Origin: Acidilobaceae archaeon
GTDB lineage: Archaea; Thermoproteota; Thermoprotei_A; Sulfolobales; Acidilobaceae
Assembly: GCA_027057815.1 (NCBI GenBank)
Contig: JALURD010000199.1
Coordinates: 1-9,148, forward strand
Length of the DNA stretch: 9,148 nucleotides
Direction: 5' to 3'
The notes under the pieces were generated by a model that was given only the letters and a program-made list of their open reading frames with translations, did not search any database and was not told the origin of the DNA. Made by a program: the position numbers and the translations under genes. Shown in pieces: positions 6,047-9,148 of the stretch; within the stretch, counting starts at the first letter, position 1, and each line of letters opens with the position of its first letter.

Positions 6047-6526
6047 GTGGGAGGGGAACCCGCTCATAACCACGGTGGCTTGCACTTGGGCGTGTGCATC
6101 TTCTGCGGTATAATAGATGGTAGACTGGATGCATACAAGGTGTACGAGGACGACGATGTGTTAGTCATACTAGATAAGTACCCGGCGACAAAGGGGCACT
6201 TGCTCGTACTGACGAAAAGGCACTACGAGTCGGTGCATGACGCCGATTACAGGGATGTAGCTAAAGCATTCGTAGTTGCTGGAGCACTGGCAAGAATATA
6301 TAGGGTGAAGGTTGGAGCTCCCGGAGTGAAGATAGTAGCTAATAGCGGCAGGCCCGCTGGCCAGGAAGTCTTCCATCTACACATACATGTTATTCCATAC
6401 TGGCCGGGCCCGAAGAGGATTCCCCGCAGAGTTATCGACGCAGACGAAGCGCAGGAAGTAATTTCAACGTTGAAACCCCACATAGACGACATTAGAAGAG
6501 CACTAGAAGAGTCCGGCTTCAGCTAG
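6047..6526 (+). CDS. HIT family nucleotide hydrolase (histidine triad, zinc type)
   Basis: HIT proteins hydrolyse or transfer nucleotidyl groups such as nucleoside phosphoramidates and dinucleotide polyphosphates. In this 159-residue reading the triad is His110-Leu-His112-Ile-His114 in HLHIHVIPYW, with His112 the expected nucleophile. Cys17 and Cys20 (CIFCGII), with His59 and His110, would make the structural zinc site found in many archaeal HIT proteins. LDKYPATKGHLLVLTKRHY (42-60) and IVANSGRPAGQEV are also typical. The start is uncertain: GTG 6047 gives a 15-residue Gly/His-rich leader without a ribosome-binding site before it. TTG 6080, TTG 6086 or GTG 6092 would begin close to the conserved CIFC. 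A TATA-like ATTTAAA at 6038-6044 would fit a separate transcript starting near 6067. The 3' end overlaps the opposing nucleotidyltransferase gene by 24 bases. Confidence 0.92.
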   Translation: MGGEPAHNHGGLHLGVCIFCGIIDGRLDAYKVYEDDDVLVILDKYPATKGHLLVLTKRHYESVHDADYRDVAKAFVVAGALARIYRVKVGAPGVKIVANSGRPAGQEVFHLHIHVIPYWPGPKRIPRRVIDADEAQEVISTLKPHIDDIRRALEESGFS

Positions 6527-7210
6527 ACGCTTCCTAAAGAACTTGTTTTCACGAGCAATTCTCTTGATAGCCTCCTCTACAGGCTCTTCGGGTTCTAGTT
6601 CAACTTGGAGGAAGACACCGGTCCTGCCATGCTCTCTCCTCCGTGTAAGGACTCTAAGCCTCTCCAAGGCGACATCTATGTCCACTCCAACTATGCGGGC
6701 AGCCTCAGCCTCTCTCCCGACTATTGAATATTCTACATGGCCCCACTCTGTGGGTATGATAAGTTTAAGTCTTTTATCAACGCCGGGAACTCTAATTCTT
6801 CGGATTATCTCTTCTAACCCGATTTCCCCTCCCCATTTATAGAAGTCCCTTTCTCTAGGCCTCAGCTTTGCCAAGGGATAGCTAACTACAACTTCCTCAT
6901 TGTGATCTAGATAATAGTAAACCTTGGGTGTGTAGTTGGGGGTGGCCTGAATTATGACTTTCTTGTAAATGTTGAAGCCTGCGCGTTCGAGTGCGATATC
7001 AACCATGTATGGCTTGGGCGGCTCAACAATTACAATATCAACATCGCTATCCTCGTTGACATCGCCTCGTGCAATGCTTCCATGTGTTATCACGGGCAAG
7101 CCTATGATGCGTAATACCTTCATTACCTCTAATGCCTTCTTTCTCTTTTCTTCCAGTATGCGCCATCTCCGATCATCGTAATGGACTTCAACATAGTCTT
7201 CTTGGCTCAT
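6503..7210 (-). CDS. Archaeal nucleotidyltransferase-domain protein (Pol beta/MNT superfamily)
   Basis: The product has 235 residues from ATG 7210; a TTG at 7219 would add three. After a basic helix (RRWRILEEKRKKALEVMK) comes the superfamily signature HGSIARGDVNEDSDVDIVIV, i.e. GSxxRG followed by SDxD, with two metal-binding aspartates (56 and 58 in this numbering). A further acidic strand may supply the third. Residues beyond about 110 (FYKWGGEIGLEEIIRRIRVPG, then an HVEYSIVGREAEAARIVGV region) form a larger C-terminal domain, so this is not a minimal 100-residue MNT antitoxin, and no HEPN partner is adjacent. Its substrate is unknown. The gene follows trpS by about 32 bases on the same strand, so the two are probably co-transcribed. 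Its last 24 bases overlap the end of the HIT gene on the other strand. Confidence 0.87.
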   Translation of the reverse strand: MSQEDYVEVHYDDRRWRILEEKRKKALEVMKVLRIIGLPVITHGSIARGDVNEDSDVDIVIVEPPKPYMVDIALERAGFNIYKKVIIQATPNYTPKVYYYLDHNEEVVVSYPLAKLRPRERDFYKWGGEIGLEEIIRRIRVPGVDKRLKLIIPTEWGHVEYSIVGREAEAARIVGVDIDVALERLRVLTRRREHGRTGVFLQVELEPEEPVEEAIKRIARENKFFRKRLAEAGLF

Positions 7211-7242
7211 AGCGATCAACCAAGCATCGCTCTCGTGATGAC

Positions 7243-8355
7243 CTAGAAGGATGGAAGCCTAATATAGTCCTCCACAGTGTCGTATATTTCCTTAAAACGC
7301 TTCTGATGTTCTTCTAAGAATTCTCTCAATAACTTCACAGCTACCAGCTTATCCTCGCCGCAGAGAAGCCGGCCCGCCCTGCAGTCCAGGAAAGTGCGGC
7401 TAAGTAACTCGTCGTCAGCTAAATGGTACAAGTAGAGTTCGTATATTGAACACTTCTCGGGCTCTCCTCCAAGTCTTCTCTGCTCCTCAGCTGTCGCTCT
7501 GCCTCCCGTAAACGCGTTCCTAAGCTTTTTCACGGCTATATCTATAGGGTCATTGAGGCTAATGTAACTCTCTGGCCTACTACTGCTCATCTTTCCTGAA
7601 CCGTCTATGCCCCTCATTAGCCTGTGATAGGTGGCAGCAGGCTTAATGGTGCCCACTTCACTATTAAGCCTTTCAGCTATGTCACGAGTCAATCGTATGT
7701 GTGGATCCTGGTCTGGTCCGACGGGTACAATCACGTATTTGTAACCGCCAAACTCGTCAAGTTGCGGATGGAGTATGTCGGCCACCTGAGTGAGGGCAGC
7801 CATTATCTTGCCAGGCTCTAGGTCGCCATATATTGCCTCCATTTCGGCCATAGTAACCTTGGCTGAAGCCATCTGTATTAACCTGTAGTATGGCTCTTCG
7901 TAGCTGGTCTGCATGTAGAAAGTAGTCTTATCCGGGTCGACGCCCAGCGCGATGAGATTGGCGACGTAAATTTTGGTATACTCTATTATCTTATTCCTCG
8001 GCAGCCCCCTGACAGCATATGCCTCGGCATCAGCTATAACGATGAAGGCTCTAGCTCCTAAGCTCTGGAGGTATATTATCTGGTCCGCAACCATCTTATG
8101 TCCGAAGTGGAAGGGCCCGCTTGGCATGAAACCTGTAACTATAGCCACCTTCTCGCCTTTCCTTAGCGCCTCTAGTATCTTATCGAAGTCTCGATGAGCG
8201 AATACTATACCTCTCCTGTAAAGTCTATGCACAGGTCCGAGTTCTCTAAGCTTTTCGAGTAGATCCTTCATTGGCTTAACTCCGAAAACTGTAAATAGTT
8301 TCCGGTAATCAATAAGTACATGCCCCCAGGGGTCGAGCCTCTCAGCAGACGCCAT
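7243..8355 (-). CDS. trpS: Tryptophanyl-tRNA synthetase, archaeal type
   Basis: Charges tRNA-Trp with tryptophan using ATP. The product has 370 residues, normal for archaeal/eukaryotic-type TrpRS. The class I HIGH motif appears as HFGH at 83-86 within GFMPSGPFHFGHKMVADQ, and the KMSKS motif as KMSSS at 255-259 (DGSGKMSSSRPESY). PVGPDQDPHIRLTRDIA (211-227) is the archaeal/eukaryotic tryptophan-binding region. The C-terminal helical part (about 270-370) would bind the anticodon. Start ATG 8355 has AGGAG at 8359-8363, three bases away, and an N-terminus typical of the family (DPWG). The gene is divergent from the metallophosphoesterase and precedes the nucleotidyltransferase gene. All catalytic motifs look intact. 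Confidence 0.97.
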   Translation of the reverse strand: MASAERLDPWGHVLIDYRKLFTVFGVKPMKDLLEKLRELGPVHRLYRRGIVFAHRDFDKILEALRKGEKVAIVTGFMPSGPFHFGHKMVADQIIYLQSLGARAFIVIADAEAYAVRGLPRNKIIEYTKIYVANLIALGVDPDKTTFYMQTSYEEPYYRLIQMASAKVTMAEMEAIYGDLEPGKIMAALTQVADILHPQLDEFGGYKYVIVPVGPDQDPHIRLTRDIAERLNSEVGTIKPAATYHRLMRGIDGSGKMSSSRPESYISLNDPIDIAVKKLRNAFTGGRATAEEQRRLGGEPEKCSIYELYLYHLADDELLSRTFLDCRAGRLLCGEDKLVAVKLLREFLEEHQKRFKEIYDTVEDYIRLPSF

Positions 8356-8358
8356 GTT

Positions 8359-8363
8359 CTCCT
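8359..8363 (-). promoter_or_regulatory. Ribosome-binding site for trpS
   Basis: AGGAG on the minus strand is separated by three bases from the ATG at 8355. The spacing is short but acceptable. Confidence 0.5.
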
Positions 8364-8394
8364 GACACCTAGGCTACGCTTCTGCCAGCTTACA

Positions 8395-8405
8395 GGATTA
8401 ATAGG
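8395..8405. promoter_or_regulatory. Putative shared TATA element between trpS and the phosphoesterase gene
   Basis: GGATTAATAGG has a palindromic ATTAAT core centred near 8400, which is 45 bases from each divergent start codon (8355 and 8445). A TATA box there would place both transcription starts about 26 bases away, leaving leaders of about 19 bases with room for a ribosome-binding site. A second AT box, AAATAAG at 8415-8421, is an alternative for the plus-strand gene and would make it nearly leaderless. Confidence 0.4.
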
Positions 8406-8444
8406 TGGACCTGCAAATAAGGCAAGGAGGAGTGGTGCAGCGGA

Positions 8445-8969
8445 ATGTTAGTTGGAGTTATGAGTGACTCCCATGATAACATCGAAAACGTTGTTAAAGT
8501 AGCCCGCTTTTTCAAAAAGAAAGGAGTAAAACTAGTCATACACCTAGGTGATATGGTATCCCCCTTCACGCTTGCAAGACTTGCAACGGAACTTGAAGGA
8601 GTGAAGGTTGAAGCTATCTTCGGTAACAATTGTGGCGATAAGCCCCTTTTGATCAAAGTGGCGGAGAATGTAGGAGCATCTATAGGAGATCCGCCAAGAG
8701 TCCTAGAAATCGGTGGAAGGAAGTTCCTACTAATTCACGGTTATGGTGACGTCGAGACAGCTGTCGAAATCGCTGAAGCGCTTGCAATGAGTGGTAAATG
8801 GGATGGAGTATTATATGGGCATACGCATAAAGTTGACTACAGGTACTTCCAGGGGCGCCTCCTACTTAATCCGGGTGAAGTTGCTGGGGCCCTAGAGGAA
8901 CCTACAGTTGCAATTATGGAGACTGATACGCTTAAAGTGAAAATATATAAAATAAGAGAATTACAATAA
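8445..8969 (+). CDS. YfcE/MJ0936-type metallophosphoesterase
   Basis: A calcineurin-like phosphoesterase of 174 residues, the usual length for the archaeal MJ0936/YfcE phosphodiesterases. The dimetal site is complete: Asp8 and His10 (SDSHDN), Asp36 (HLGDMVSPF), Asn61 (GNNCGD), His98 (LIHGYGD) and His126/His128 (GHTH). NPGE follows at 142-145. Members hydrolyse model phosphodiesters; the cellular substrate is generally unknown. ATG 8445 fits the family N-terminus (short strand VGVMSDSHD). GGTG at 8434-8437 has good spacing (7 bases), while the stronger AAGGAGG at 8424-8430 is 14 bases away. The gene is transcribed away from trpS and is probably monocistronic, since a separate TATA box for the next gene lies in its 3' end. 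Confidence 0.94.
   Translation: MLVGVMSDSHDNIENVVKVARFFKKKGVKLVIHLGDMVSPFTLARLATELEGVKVEAIFGNNCGDKPLLIKVAENVGASIGDPPRVLEIGGRKFLLIHGYGDVETAVEIAEALAMSGKWDGVLYGHTHKVDYRYFQGRLLLNPGEVAGALEEPTVAIMETDTLKVKIYKIRELQ
8944..8951 (+). promoter_or_regulatory. TATA box inside the end of the phosphoesterase gene
   Basis: TATATAAA, preceded by an A-rich stretch and followed by AATAAG, is the best TATA match in the window. A start about 26 bases downstream (near 8973) would give a leader of about 18 bases to ATG 8991, containing the ribosome-binding site GGTGAT. Confidence 0.55.
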
Positions 8970-8974
8970 GTAAA

Positions 8975-8980
8975 GGTGAT
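8975..8980 (+). promoter_or_regulatory. Ribosome-binding site GGTGAT before ATG 8991
   Basis: GGTGAT is an exact complement to the archaeal 16S 3' end and lies 10 bases before ATG 8991. An in-frame ATG at 8979 overlaps it and is therefore a less likely start. Confidence 0.5.
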
Positions 8981-8990
8981 GGTTATTAAC

Positions 8991-9148
8991 ATGTGTAGAG
9001 TGTTCTTGGGGCCCCTCTGCTTTGTAATGAGGTATTTGGCTTTATCAAAGCAATGGGAAGTAGTTGGATACATCATAGGAAGCAGAGCTGAGCAAGGTAA
9101 AAATTTTTATGGTGAAGCGTTGATAATGGCAAGGAATATATCAAAATC
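8991..9148 (+). CDS. Start of an unrecognised gene, cut by the right edge
   Basis: The frame is open for 52 codons from ATG 8991 to the window end and begins MCRVFLGPLCFVMRYL. A TATA box (8944-8951) and GGTGAT (8975-8980) at suitable distances support it. A cysteine directly after the initiator Met is the hallmark of class II (Ntn-type) glutamine amidotransferases, which often begin MCRxx, but no other motif of that family is visible, so this is only a possibility. The region is more AT-rich than the rest of the window. A second in-frame option is TTG 9120 or ATG 9126, with GGTGA at 9111-9115 and an AT-rich box at 9098-9109, in which case the first 43 to 45 codons would not be translated. Confidence 0.45.
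   Translation, partial: MCRVFLGPLCFVMRYLALSKQWEVVGYIIGSRAEQGKNFYGEALIMARNISK

Noticed and set aside
6503..7210. HEPN/MNT toxin-antitoxin system
   Set aside because: The nucleotidyltransferase is too long for a minimal MNT antitoxin and no HEPN-type gene is next to it; the neighbours are trpS and a HIT hydrolase.
7235..7306. Plus-strand C/D box RNA from GTGATGA (7235-7241) to CTGA (7303-7306)
   Set aside because: The boxes are too far apart for a normal archaeal C/D RNA, no D' box lies about 12 bases after the C box, and most of the span is antisense to trpS.
8837..9076. Minus-strand reading frame crossing the end of the phosphoesterase gene
   Set aside because: It overlaps the conserved GHTH and NPGE coding region and the likely promoter of the next gene, and its product shows no domain.

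Overview
The window looks like a piece of a hyperthermophilic crenarchaeal chromosome, probably Desulfurococcales or Pyrodictiaceae-like. The support is an archaeal-type tryptophanyl-tRNA synthetase, a fused single-chain GMP synthase ending in the PPATIEWE tail, an archaeal MJ0936-like phosphodiesterase, frequent AGG/ATA codons, GTG and TTG starts, GGAGG/GGTGAT ribosome-binding sites, and short AT boxes at archaeal TATA distance from starts. The phylum is fairly secure; the genus is a guess. I see no mobile element, CRISPR array, tRNA or rRNA.

Layout. (1) Positions 1-2274, plus strand: a tight operon made of the 3' part of an unrecognised gene, a small four-cysteine zinc-ribbon protein, and guaA, with gaps of 2 bases and an overlap of 1 base. 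(2) Positions 2275-2447: the longest gap between genes, lying between convergent guaA and pepA. It holds a very GC-rich segment that folds on paper into three nested stems, and is the best candidate here for an undescribed element (structured RNA). (3) Positions 2448-3959, minus strand: pepA, an M17 leucyl aminopeptidase. (4) Positions 4020-6526, plus strand: a compact four-gene cluster diverging from pepA, encoding a DUF488 protein, a BtpA-family TIM-barrel protein, an unrecognised membrane protein and a zinc-type HIT-family hydrolase. (5) Positions 6503-8355, minus strand: trpS followed by a nucleotidyltransferase whose 3' end overlaps the HIT gene by 24 bases tail to tail. (6) Positions 8445-8969, plus strand: a YfcE/MJ0936-type metallophosphoesterase diverging from trpS. 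(7) From 8991 to the right edge: the start of another plus-strand reading frame, with its own TATA box and ribosome-binding site.

Most genes are housekeeping: purine synthesis (guaA), peptide turnover (pepA), tRNA charging (trpS) and nucleotide or phosphodiester hydrolysis (HIT, phosphoesterase). The less understood parts are the gene at the left edge, the zinc-ribbon protein, the DUF488-BtpA-membrane protein-HIT cluster and the 2338-2404 folded segment. Both divergent gaps (3960-4031 and 8356-8444) carry one near-palindromic AT box in the middle, at a distance that could serve either direction.
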